64,000 nt of DNA. It comes from Flavobacteriales bacterium. GTDB taxonomy: Bacteria > Bacteroidota > Bacteroidia > Flavobacteriales_F > PHOS-HE28. The notes below the pieces were generated by a model, which did no database searches, was not told the origin of the DNA, and was given only the letters and a program-made list of their open reading frames with translations. The position numbers were made by a program, and so were the translations under genes. Each line of letters begins with the position of its first letter. Within the stretch, counting starts at the first letter, position 1. Below, piece after piece: positions 42,688 to 50,782 of this stretch. The stretch spans positions 124,001-188,000 of the forward strand of contig JADJDP010000003.1 in NCBI GenBank assembly GCA_016702645.1, given 5' to 3'.

Positions 42688-45405
42688 CTATGCTTCCACG
42701 ACGTCGTACTTCACACCCACGCGGAGTTCGTTGCGTACCACCAGTCGGCCATTGATGGGTCGCAGGAAGTAGAGCGAATCCACTTCGCTCACAGGCTCGG
42801 GCGCGGCGGTGAGCGCCATAAAGCCGAGGTCGCGCGCCATGCGCAGGACGGCACCGCGGTTCATTGCATCCAGAGAGTGTACTTCGTCGAGGAAGAAGGG
42901 CACGCGCGAAAGCGGTGTGCGTGTCTTTGGATCCTCCTTCAACATGCTGCGCAGAACGAGCAGGTTGAAGAGCACTTTGATGGTGATGGCGGTGCCGTGC
43001 GATTCCACCTGCAGGTTGTCATAGCTGTGGGTGCGCCCAGCCTTGGTGCTGACGGTGAAGCGCAGGGTGAAGAGATCGCCGTAGTTCAGCGTCATGCGCT
43101 CGCTCAACTTGTTGCGGAAGCTCTGGTAGGCGGCATCGAGCTTCTTGCTGTCGTCGAACAGGCCGGTGTGATCGGTTTCGGCCAGCTCCTTCAGTGGCGC
43201 CACCAGGTCGGTCTGGTCCATCACCTCCATGCGCAGGCTCTCCAAGTTGCTCACGCTCACACCCGCGAAACGCTTGTTGAGCATCTCCGCCGCGTTCTTG
43301 ATGTCGGCGAGACCGTTGAGCACATTGGCGAAGTTGGCGCGCAACAGGTGCAGGTAGTTGTCCCAATCCTTGCGCAGCGCTTCCTCGAAGGTGGGCAGGC
43401 CGTCGATCTGCTCCCGGATCAAGCGGATGGTGTCCTCCTCCGTTGCGCCGATGATATCGCTCTTCAGCACGTTCTCGATCTTGCTGCGGAGCTGGTCCAT
43501 TTCGCGCGCCATGTCCTTGTACTCCATGGACAGCTTGTGGTAGAGCGCGATGGCATCCTCGGCATCATTGGGCACGCTCATCGGGTCCTTCGCCTTCGCA
43601 TCAAGCACCGGCGGCGGAGCGCATTGCTCCAACAAGCGCAGCAGGCGATTGAAGCGGTCATCCTCTTTGTTCAAAGCCGTCCGCTGTTCGAAGAGCTTCA
43701 CGCTGAGCTCGTCCAACTTCGTTCGCGTCGCGATGCGTTCCGTTTCGGCCGCCTGCTTCTCCTTGCTCACATCAGCGAGGTGCTTCTTCAGGCGAGGCTC
43801 TTCGATCCGCTCTTTCTGCAAGCGCTCCCATTGTCCGATACGCTCCACGTGCCGATCGCATTCACCCTGCGCCTTGGAGCGCTCGTTGGCAAGATGCTCA
43901 CGGTTCTCGATCGCCTCCATCAACTCCTGCAAGCGATGCTGCTCGGCCTTCAGGTCGGTGAGCGATTTCTTCAGGGCCTTCACGTCCACCAGTTCCTTCC
44001 ACGCGGTGCTATTGTCCGCGAGCGGGAGGGTGAGCAGGGCGTCACTGTACTTCTCGTTGTCGATGTTCTCGGCCAAGCTCTTCAGCAGAACGTCGATCTG
44101 CTTGCGCTTCTTCAGTTCGATGCCGCCTTTCTCGACCGGCAACTTCAAAAGGTCGGCATTGAAGAGTTTGCTGAGCTTCTGTAGTTCGGCATCGTCCAGC
44201 GTTTCGCGCAAGGTGGTGATCAACGCCTTGTCGAAGTTGGCGATGGCCTTCTCCGTGTTGGCCACGCGACCGGTCACCTCTGCGAGGCTGCGTGCGGTGC
44301 GCTGACGATCGGCCATCTGTGCATTGCCAAGCTGCCGGTCGAACGCGGCCAGGCGCTCCTTCGCGTTGGTCAGCGCTTCGCGCTCCAGGCTTTCCGTGAA
44401 TTGTTCCAGCCCTTTGCCGAGGTCGGCAAGTCGATGCAGATCCCCTTCCAGGCGGCCCTTGCCACCGGCGAGTTCGGCGATCTTCTCGTCCAAGTCCTTC
44501 AGGATCTCCACCGTGCTGAGCTTCTCCTTGTCCAACGCCTCCTGCTTCGCGACGATGGCCTCCTTCACGTGCGTGTTGTGGTCGTGCGCTTTGCGGCGCT
44601 TTTCCATCAGGTCGTGGTACACCAGTGCGAGCCGCGCTTCCAACGCGAAGCGATCGTCGCTCATGTCGATGTACTTCTCCAGACGTTCGCGTTCCGCCTT
44701 CAGTGTGTTCAATTTCACACGGCGGTCACGGATGCGCTCGAATTCCTCGGTCATCAAGCGGTTCGCTTCCAACGCGGGCTTGTTCGGTGGAATGCTAGCC
44801 AGCATCAGCAAGCTGCGCTTCATTTCATGCTGATCGATCGAACGCAGGCTCAGGAGGTTCTTCAGTACCTCCTTGAAGTGCGAATAGCGTTCGGTCTCCG
44901 TAAGGTGGACGATGCCCAAGCCGTTGCTCTCTCCTTTCGTCGCGACGAGGATCGCTTCCCGGTGCGATTGCGGATCGCGCAGCTCACGGTAGTTGCGCTC
45001 TCCGATCCTGGCCATCACCGCCTTCGGATCGGCGACGCGTTCGTCCTTCGTGAGGAAATCGTTCACATCGTACTTGCCGTCGTAGGTGAAGCGAAGCGGA
45101 TCACCACCCGTGGCCTTGCTCTGTCCGCGCCAGCCGAGGACGTAGGGGCCCTTCGGTCCGAGGCATTCGAACAGCAGGTAGCTGTAGTGGTCGGGGAAGT
45201 AATAGTCGCGCGTCGCCTCCACATCGTGGTCACCGAACACCATGTGGCTCCGGTTGTCCAGATAGAGGAACTGGAGGGTGTTGATCAACGTGGTCTTGCC
45301 CGCGTTGTTCGGCCCCACCAGTTGGAGCGATGTGCCCAGTTCCACTTCGGCGTAGTCGTAACTGCCCGAACGGATGGCGATGAGCTTGGTTGGTCCTAGT
45401 TGCAT
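42688..45405 (-). CDS. SMC-like condensin ATPase, MksB/JetC-like
   Basis: The 905-residue protein has an N-terminal ABC half with Walker A GPNNAGKTT (residues 31-39) and LINTLQFLYLDN. Long coiled coils (about 220-420 and 460-600) flank a hinge-like centre, and the C-terminal half carries a signature-like ESHGTAITIKVLFNLLVL and Walker B PFFLDEVHSLD. Size and the three-gene order with the upstream kleisin-like and MksE-like genes fit the MksBEF condensin / Wadjet JetC group, which extrudes DNA loops for chromosome organisation or detects plasmids. No MksG/JetD nuclease gene follows: the next gene is a convergent GNAT. It starts 11 bp after the MksE-like stop. Confidence 0.82.
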   Translation of the reverse strand: MQLGPTKLIAIRSGSYDYAEVELGTSLQLVGPNNAGKTTLINTLQFLYLDNRSHMVFGDHDVEATRDYYFPDHYSYLLFECLGPKGPYVLGWRGQSKATGGDPLRFTYDGKYDVNDFLTKDERVADPKAVMARIGERNYRELRDPQSHREAILVATKGESNGLGIVHLTETERYSHFKEVLKNLLSLRSIDQHEMKRSLLMLASIPPNKPALEANRLMTEEFERIRDRRVKLNTLKAERERLEKYIDMSDDRFALEARLALVYHDLMEKRRKAHDHNTHVKEAIVAKQEALDKEKLSTVEILKDLDEKIAELAGGKGRLEGDLHRLADLGKGLEQFTESLEREALTNAKERLAAFDRQLGNAQMADRQRTARSLAEVTGRVANTEKAIANFDKALITTLRETLDDAELQKLSKLFNADLLKLPVEKGGIELKKRKQIDVLLKSLAENIDNEKYSDALLTLPLADNSTAWKELVDVKALKKSLTDLKAEQHRLQELMEAIENREHLANERSKAQGECDRHVERIGQWERLQKERIEEPRLKKHLADVSKEKQAAETERIATRTKLDELSVKLFEQRTALNKEDDRFNRLLRLLEQCAPPPVLDAKAKDPMSVPNDAEDAIALYHKLSMEYKDMAREMDQLRSKIENVLKSDIIGATEEDTIRLIREQIDGLPTFEEALRKDWDNYLHLLRANFANVLNGLADIKNAAEMLNKRFAGVSVSNLESLRMEVMDQTDLVAPLKELAETDHTGLFDDSKKLDAAYQSFRNKLSERMTLNYGDLFTLRFTVSTKAGRTHSYDNLQVESHGTAITIKVLFNLLVLRSMLKEDPKTRTPLSRVPFFLDEVHSLDAMNRGAVLRMARDLGFMALTAAPEPVSEVDSLYFLRPINGRLVVRNELRVGVKYDVVEA

Positions 45406-45416
45406 GTCGAATACGG

Positions 45417-45995
45417 TCAGTTCAGTTCAGGATCGATCGTCGGCTCGGTGTTGATCAGTACGCTCCGCTTCTCTTGTTCGGCGGCTGCGCTGATCTCGGC
45501 GCACTTGTCGAACACGCGATGGAAGGGCCGCAGGAAGCGGAAGGTGTCGTCGTTGAAATACTCCACCCAGCCCAAGCGAACCATGCTCTTGATCAGCTTG
45601 CGCAACGACAGTTCATCATCAACGCCTACGGCCTTGAGGTGCGCTTTGTAGCGATCGAGCGTGAGGTGCGGCAATCCGGCGATACTGAAGCGATCGGTGA
45701 GCAGGTATTCTTCCACCGGACGGCCTTCGTTCGCGGAACTCTCGATGAGGATGAAGCAGAAGACCGCGACCGCAGGCAGTGCGCTCGATGGTGGCGTGTT
45801 CTCGGCTGAATCCGTGTGGAAGTAGAAGAAATCGCGCGGGTGGCGGACCAAGTTCAAGCCGAGCGGCTCGAAATAGGATCGGTAGTCCTCGTATTTGTCC
45901 GCGAGCGCAGCATGGAGAACGCCTTGTTCGTGGGTGATGTACGCGCCCTGGCGGAGCTTGTGGAATACCTCCTTGATGTTGGGCAGTTCGTTCAT
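45417..45995 (-). CDS. MksE/JetB-like condensin subunit (DUF4194-type)
   Basis: The 192-residue protein begins MNELPNIKEVFHKLRQGAYI and shows tandem winged-helix character: FEPLGLNLVRHPRDFFYFHT, LTDRFSIAGLPHLTL, LIKSMVRLGWVEYFNDDTFRFLRP. These features match small accessory KITE-type subunits of SMC complexes (MksE, JetB), which bind the kleisin and regulate ATPase/DNA engagement. The frame is open upstream over the kleisin gene, but ATG 45995 overlaps the kleisin stop (ATGA), which fixes the start. It works with the genes at 45992 and 42688. Confidence 0.8.
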   Translation of the reverse strand: MNELPNIKEVFHKLRQGAYITHEQGVLHAALADKYEDYRSYFEPLGLNLVRHPRDFFYFHTDSAENTPPSSALPAVAVFCFILIESSANEGRPVEEYLLTDRFSIAGLPHLTLDRYKAHLKAVGVDDELSLRKLIKSMVRLGWVEYFNDDTFRFLRPFHRVFDKCAEISAAAEQEKRSVLINTEPTIDPELN

Positions 45996-47221
45996 GTCTT
46001 GGTGATGTAGATGGTGGTGGCCTCCAGTACGCCGTCGCTGGTTCGGTATTGCCGATGCTTCTGTCCCTTGAAGGAGACGTCCAAGGTGGGTTCGAACATC
46101 AGGCGGCTCAGTGCGAGCAAGGCGTCCGAGGTGCTCTTCTCCGGATAGCTCTTCACCAACCAGTCGGTGAGGTCGCGGACCGGAAGTTCCTCCTGGATCG
46201 CTTCGGTAAGGCCGTTTAGCCAGAGGAGACGCGTGTAATCGGACGGTGTTTCCCCGTTCTCGAACATGCTCAACTGGGGTGGCGGAACCGGTGGATGCGA
46301 AGCGATATGGTTGATCGTATCGTTCAGCACCGAATCCGTTGGGGGGCACTCCACACCAGCGCGATCCGCCTGCACCACGTAATTGCTCACCCATTCCTCC
46401 AAGCGCATCTGGCGCAGGCGACCGAGTGCGAGCGTGGCACCGTGCGCAATGGCGGAAGAGCGGCGCAACACATCGTACAGCGGCTGCAATTCCTTGCGGC
46501 TCTCGTTGAGCGTGTGGATGCTGCGGCGGCGAAGTGCGCGGATCTGCCGTTCGTTGCGTTCGATCAACCCGATCTCCGTGTAAACTCCGCCTTCTCGCGC
46601 AGCCCGAAGGGCCAGGTCCGTGTCGTTCAAGGTGCCCACGAGAAGCCCGTCCACGCGGATGATCTCCACCAGCGGATGCACGTACTGGTCCATGAGGCCA
46701 ACGATGCGCAGGTAGCGCTCGCGCACGCTGACGCTGCTCCGGTCGGCCTTGTAGCGCGCCACTTCGGCCATCACGGCGCGGTGCGTGGCATCGAGGTCGT
46801 CCTGCATGCGGCGCAGGGTGTTGTCCACTTCGCTGGTCGCGATCGCGACGCTGATCGGGTCCATCGCTTCCACGCCGGTCACCAAACGCTTGCGGGAACT
46901 TTCCAATGCGGCTATGTAGCCCTGGATGATCTCGGGCGAGGTCGGCAGCGCATCGTTGTAAAGGAAGTTCACCAATTGCAGCAGTGGCTGCGACATCACA
47001 TAGTGCGAACTGCCTTCCTCGAGCGGTACGATGATCTGTAGTTCGATCAGCCGCTCCCACGTGGTCTGGGGTTGCTCGGCCACCGTATCACTGAAGGTGC
47101 GGATCAGCTGGCGCACTTGCGCTTCGCTGACATCGCCCGGCTTTTGGGCGATGGCGTGCAACAAGGGCACGTGGTTGGCACAGAAGTCGAAGAAGCGTTT
47201 GGGGGTTAGCTGCATCGGCAT
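45992..47221 (-). CDS. Kleisin-like condensin subunit, MksF/JetA-like
   Basis: The 409-residue, mostly helical protein starts MPMQLTPKRFFDFCANHVPLLHAIA and has an N-terminal winged-helix region (TWERLIELQIIVPLEEGSSHYVMSQPLLQLVNFL). A long helical/coiled-coil middle (IAALESSRKRLVTGVEAMDP, EVDNTLRRMQDDLDATHRAVM) and a C-terminal winged helix (LTEAIQEELPVRDLTDWLVKSYP) follow. This domain order is that of MksF/JetA kleisins that bridge the two ATPase heads. It is the first gene of the operon. A weak -7-like TACTTTCA occurs at 47267-47260. Starts at 47221 and 47215 are both possible. Confidence 0.76.
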   Translation of the reverse strand: MPMQLTPKRFFDFCANHVPLLHAIAQKPGDVSEAQVRQLIRTFSDTVAEQPQTTWERLIELQIIVPLEEGSSHYVMSQPLLQLVNFLYNDALPTSPEIIQGYIAALESSRKRLVTGVEAMDPISVAIATSEVDNTLRRMQDDLDATHRAVMAEVARYKADRSSVSVRERYLRIVGLMDQYVHPLVEIIRVDGLLVGTLNDTDLALRAAREGGVYTEIGLIERNERQIRALRRRSIHTLNESRKELQPLYDVLRRSSAIAHGATLALGRLRQMRLEEWVSNYVVQADRAGVECPPTDSVLNDTINHIASHPPVPPPQLSMFENGETPSDYTRLLWLNGLTEAIQEELPVRDLTDWLVKSYPEKSTSDALLALSRLMFEPTLDVSFKGQKHRQYRTSDGVLEATTIYITKT

Positions 47222-47581
47222 GGCCCGTCCCGCAAGGGAAGGGCGGCTTTTCGTGCCGGTGAAAGTAGAAGGCAGGACAGACGTGGGCGGGAGCGATTTC
47301 CTAACAGGTGTTAGTAACCCCGGACAGGAGGCGAACGACCTGGATCGAGCAACGGATCCCGATCATTTGGCGGCCGGTCGGGCAATGGATCCGCGTTGGT
47401 CCCGAAGGACGTCACGACCATACCGTCTCCGCTCCGCCACGGTCAACGCCCGCGCTACGCTTTTAGGCTGTTGTTGCAACGCAAACGGTCTTGCTGGGAT
47501 CACCTTCGTTCCTCTCCAACACGTCCGGCCCACGCCAGGCGTTGCACACAAAGAGGAGTGGGGCAGAGCGCAGGCAAACCG
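47222..47581. other. Gene-free interval with an operator-like inverted repeat
   Basis: This 360-bp stretch lies upstream of the Mks operon and downstream of the DinB-like gene. It holds the imperfect palindrome CTAACAGGTGTTAG at 47301-47314 (6-bp arms CTAACA/TGTTAG, 2-bp centre), about 80 bp before the MksF-like start. This is the size and shape of a TetR-type operator. No ORF, tRNA or terminator is convincing in the remainder. Confidence 0.45.
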
Positions 47582-48127
47582 CTAGTCCGGCAAGAACGAA
47601 GGGCGCGGCAGGGTCATCGGACCGTCCAGGAGCGCCCGCACGCTGGCGAGGTGGTGATCATCGTGCTCGGCGATCCAAAGCAGCATGTCCATGGGTCGCA
47701 TGGTGCGGTCCTGGCACGGGTGGTAGGCCGCATGCAACAATGAACGGTGATGCAGGTGCTCCACGCGTTTGGCGAACTCGATGCGTTTCAAACGGAATTC
47801 CTCCAGCACATCACCGGGCGAGCGCGAACGCTGGCCTTGGATGAACGGGCCCTGGTCCCGCAAGTTGATATCGCACAGCTTCGGACGGCGTTGCTCGAAA
47901 TCATCCACTCGGGAGGCGAAACGATCTTGAAGGGTGAGCAGATGGCCCATGTGTTCCATGGCGCTCCACTTTCCATCCACGCTGCGAAGGAGCTTGTCCA
48001 AGGGTTGGCGTGCGAGCAGGTTGCTCAAGCGTGCAGTGGTTCCTTGCACACGCTCCAGCAATACCGGTAGTTCATCCAGGGAACGACCGTAGTCGAAGGT
48101 CCGTTGGCTCCAGGGGATGGGGATCAT
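47582..48127 (-). CDS. DinB-superfamily protein
   Basis: The 181-residue protein is a four-helix-bundle DinB/YfiT-like fold. The probable metal-binding histidines are in SAMEHMGHLL (about residue 59) and AEHDDHHLASVRALL (about residues 155-160). Families of this fold include thiol transferases dependent on mycothiol or bacillithiol and damage-inducible proteins; the specific reaction is not evident. It is transcribed alone, with the Mks operon starting 360 bp further on. Confidence 0.82.
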   Translation of the reverse strand: MIPIPWSQRTFDYGRSLDELPVLLERVQGTTARLSNLLARQPLDKLLRSVDGKWSAMEHMGHLLTLQDRFASRVDDFEQRRPKLCDINLRDQGPFIQGQRSRSPGDVLEEFRLKRIEFAKRVEHLHHRSLLHAAYHPCQDRTMRPMDMLLWIAEHDDHHLASVRALLDGPMTLPRPSFLPD

Positions 48128-48292
48128 GCTAACTGGTTGTTTGAAATGGACTGGCCGCGTTCAGTACCTCAAAGATGACGCAGGAACACTTCCCCGCGGT
48201 TCCTCCGTTGCTCGACCCGACCTAACCGTTCCCTGCACGCACGGCCTCGCCGAACCAAAGCAACTTGGACCGCGGAGCGGCACGGAAAACAA

Positions 48293-48318
48293 CAAGCCCC
48301 GGCTTTCGCCGGGGCTTG
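48293..48318 (-). terminator. Terminator hairpin of groEL
   Basis: CAAGCCCCGGC (48293-48303) / GCCGGGGCTTG (48308-48318) with a 4-nt loop, 28 bp past the groEL stop. On the minus strand the stem is followed by TTGTTTTCC, a modest U-tract. Confidence 0.85.
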
Positions 48319-48346
48319 CGCATTGAAGAGATGCGTTGGACGCGAC

Positions 48347-49984
48347 TTACATCATGTCCATGCCGCCACCCATTCCACCATGACTGTGTGCCGGTGCCTT
48401 CTCTTCCTTCTCCTCGCTGATGACGCACTCGGTGGTGAGCAACATGCTGGCAATGCTGGCCGCGTTCTCCAAGGCGACGCGGGTCACCTTGGTGGGGTCG
48501 ATGACCCCTGCTGCGAGCAGGTTCTCGTACACTTCGGTGCGGGCGTTGAAGCCGTAGTCGGCCTTTCCCTCACGCACTTTCTGCACGATGATGCTGCCTT
48601 CCAGGCCAGCGTTGGCAACGATCTGGCGCAACGGCTCCTCGAGCGCGCGCTTCACGATGCCCATTCCGGTGGTCTCGTCGGCGTTGATGCCTTCGGCCTT
48701 CTCCAGCACTTTCTGTGCGCGGATGTAGGCGACACCACCACCCGGTACGATGCCTTCTTCTACTGCGGCGCGGGTAGCGTGCAGGGCGTCATCGACCCGG
48801 TCCTTCTTCTCTTTCATCTCCACTTCCGTAGCGGCTCCGATGTAGAGCACGGCAACACCGCCGGCCAACTTGGCCAGGCGCTCTTGCAGCTTCTCCTTGT
48901 CGTAATCGCTGGTGGTGGATTCGATCTGCGCTTTGATCTGCGCAACACGACCGGTGATGTCGGCCTTCTTGCCAGCACCGTTCACGATGGTGGTGTTGTC
49001 CTTGTCGATGCTGATCTTCTCAGCACGGCCGAGCATGGTCAGATCGGCGTTCTCCAGTTTGAAGCCGCGCTCCTCGCTGATGACAGTGCCGCCGGTGAGG
49101 ATGGCGATGTCCTCGAGCATGGCCTTGCGGCGATCACCGAAGCCAGGGGCTTTCACTGCGCACACTTTCAGGGCGCCGCGGATCTTGTTCACCACCAAGG
49201 TGGCCAGTGCTTCACCGTCGACGTCCTCGCTGATGATCAACAGGGGCTTACCGGTCTGTGCGCTCTTCTCAAGGATCGGGAGGAGCTCCTTCATGGTGCT
49301 GATCTTCTTGTCGTAGATCAGGATGTAGGCGCCTTCCAGGTCGGCCTCCATCTTCTCCGCGTTGGTCACGAAGTAGGGGCTGAGGTAGCCGCGATCGAAC
49401 TGCATACCCTCCACCACTTCCACGGTGGTGTCGGTGCCTTTCGCTTCTTCCACGGTGATCACACCTTCCTTCTTCACTTTGGCCATGGCCTCGGCGATCA
49501 GGGTGCCGATCGTGTCGTCGTTGTTCGCACTGATCGAAGCCACTTGCTTGATCTTGGCGTTGTCATCACCGACGGACTTGCTCATCTTCTTGAGCTCTTC
49601 CACCACGGCGATCACGGCCTTGTCGATACCCCGCTTCAGGTCCATGGGGTTGGCACCGGCTGCAACGTTCTTAAGACCTGCGGTCACGATGGCTTGTGCG
49701 AGGACCGTAGCGGTCGTCGTACCGTCGCCAGCAGCATCAGCGGTCTTGCTGGCCACTTCCTTCAGCATCTGGGCGCCCATGTTCTCCACGGCGTCCTTCA
49801 GCTCGATCTCCTTGGCCACGGTCACGCCGTCCTTGGTCACTTGGGGCGCTCCGAATTTCTTGTCGATGATCACGTTGCGGCCCTTGGGACCGAGGGTCAC
49901 CTTCACAGCGTTCGCGAGGTGGTCGACGCCACGCTTCAGGCGATCGCGGGCATCAATGTCGAATTGGATGTTCTTGGCTGCCAT
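48347..49984 (-). CDS. groEL: Chaperonin GroEL
   Basis: The 545-residue protein has the normal length and all landmarks: MAAKNIQFDIDARDRLKRGV, GPKGRNVIIDKKFGAP, the nucleotide-binding GDGTTTATVLAQAI and the C-terminal GGMGGGMDMM tail. It forms the tetradecameric folding cage that works with GroES. It is the second gene after groES; the groES frame runs 32 bp into it. ATG 49984 follows a hairpin (50015-50034). I looked for a CIRCE/HrcA repeat upstream of groES and found none. Confidence 0.98.
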   Translation of the reverse strand: MAAKNIQFDIDARDRLKRGVDHLANAVKVTLGPKGRNVIIDKKFGAPQVTKDGVTVAKEIELKDAVENMGAQMLKEVASKTADAAGDGTTTATVLAQAIVTAGLKNVAAGANPMDLKRGIDKAVIAVVEELKKMSKSVGDDNAKIKQVASISANNDDTIGTLIAEAMAKVKKEGVITVEEAKGTDTTVEVVEGMQFDRGYLSPYFVTNAEKMEADLEGAYILIYDKKISTMKELLPILEKSAQTGKPLLIISEDVDGEALATLVVNKIRGALKVCAVKAPGFGDRRKAMLEDIAILTGGTVISEERGFKLENADLTMLGRAEKISIDKDNTTIVNGAGKKADITGRVAQIKAQIESTTSDYDKEKLQERLAKLAGGVAVLYIGAATEVEMKEKKDRVDDALHATRAAVEEGIVPGGGVAYIRAQKVLEKAEGINADETTGMGIVKRALEEPLRQIVANAGLEGSIIVQKVREGKADYGFNARTEVYENLLAAGVIDPTKVTRVALENAASIASMLLTTECVISEEKEEKAPAHSHGGMGGGMDMM

Positions 49985-50288
49985 TGCAGTTCTTGGGTTT
50001 TGGGGAAATGAGAAGGGCGATGGATGTATCGCCCGTTGACAACTCCTTGCCTTCCAGGCTGAGCTCGGTGCCACTGTACTTGCCGTACAGGATCTCGTCG
50101 CCCACCTTCACGGTGAGGGGGGTCACTTTGCCATCATCGGCTACACGGCCGGTACCCACAGCGATGATCTTGCCGCGCTGGGGCTTCTCCTTGGCGGTAT
50201 CGGGGATATACAGGCCACCCTTGGTGGTCTCTTCGGCCGCTGCTGCTTCTACGAGCACGCGATCGGCGAGGGGCTTCACTTTAGCCAT
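49953..50288 (-). CDS. groES: Co-chaperonin GroES with abnormal C-terminus
   Basis: Residues 1-75 are a normal GroES: MAKVKPLADRVLVEAAAAEE, mobile loop TKGGLYIPDTAKEKP, then VGTGRVADDG and GDEILYGKYSGTELSLEGKE. The usual final strand (L-I-M-R-E-S-D-I-L-A-I type, needed for ring assembly) is not recognisable. Instead the frame reads STGDTSIALLISPKPK and runs 32 bp into groEL, giving 111 residues instead of about 92. A GGGCGAT/ATCGCCC hairpin (50015-50034) that looks intergenic lies within this tail. Either a few dozen bases encoding the C-terminus are deleted, or the assembly is wrong here. Confidence 0.85.
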   Translation of the reverse strand: MAKVKPLADRVLVEAAAAEETTKGGLYIPDTAKEKPQRGKIIAVGTGRVADDGKVTPLTVKVGDEILYGKYSGTELSLEGKELSTGDTSIALLISPKPKNCNGSQEHPIRH

Positions 50289-50449
50289 TATGATTTGATT
50301 GGGTTTGGGTTGAGGGTCAGGGTTCCTGACGTACCGGGGGCCCGTCAATGACGATGCCACACGGCGATGCTCAGGGAATGTGTGTCAAGATGGTCGCATC
50401 CTGCCAGAGCTTCAACCAAGAAGTCTGACACGGTGGCCGGGGAGGGATA

Positions 50450-50779
50450 CTACTTACCCTCCGCCCCAGGGTCGGTGGCAGCTTCGTCGGCCGCCGGAGC
50501 CACCGTTTCGTCGGTGGTCTGTTCGATGGGTGTGTCCAGTGCGTTCAGTTCGCTCTGGCTGCCGCTTTGCAAGCCCGCGCTCACAAGACAGAGCACCATA
50601 AGGGCACCCGCAAGGGTCCATGTGCCTTTTTCGAGGAAGTCGGCCGTGCGCTGCACGCCGCCGATCTGCTGGGCACCGGTAAAACCGGCCGCCAGACCGC
50701 CGCCTTTGGGGTTCTGGGCCAGGACGACCAGGGCCAGCAGGCCGCAGATGATGAGGATGATGATGGAAATGGCGACCAT
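50450..50779 (-). CDS. secG: Preprotein translocase subunit SecG
   Basis: The 109-residue protein has two TM helices (about 3-22 and 53-72) joined by the conserved cytoplasmic loop VVLAQNPKGGGLAAGFTGAQ, which identifies SecG. A low-complexity acidic/alanine tail follows. SecG supports SecA cycling in the SecYEG channel. It begins 3 bp after the TPR gene stop and is the last gene of the miaB operon; 161 bp separate it from groES. Confidence 0.93.
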   Translation of the reverse strand: MVAISIIILIICGLLALVVLAQNPKGGGLAAGFTGAQQIGGVQRTADFLEKGTWTLAGALMVLCLVSAGLQSGSQSELNALDTPIEQTTDETVAPAADEAATDPGAEGK

Positions 50780-50782
50780 GGC

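Noticed and set aside
42664..44184. 506-residue plus-strand frame over the MksB-like gene
   Set aside because: It begins within the terminator hairpin and is antisense to the SMC ATPase.
45417..47060. 547-residue frame extending the MksE-like gene upstream
   Set aside because: The extension is an out-of-frame, Arg/Gly/His-rich shadow of the kleisin gene; ATG 45995 overlaps the kleisin stop and begins the real protein.
48323..50011. 562-residue frame on the plus strand over groEL
   Set aside because: It is antisense to groEL; the Leu/His/Val-rich composition is a by-product of GC-rich codon usage.
50289..50449. CIRCE/HrcA operator upstream of groES
   Set aside because: I looked for the TTAGCACTC-N9-GAGTGCTAA pattern and found nothing like it; the 161-bp interval has a TTGACA string but no matching -10 or -7 box.
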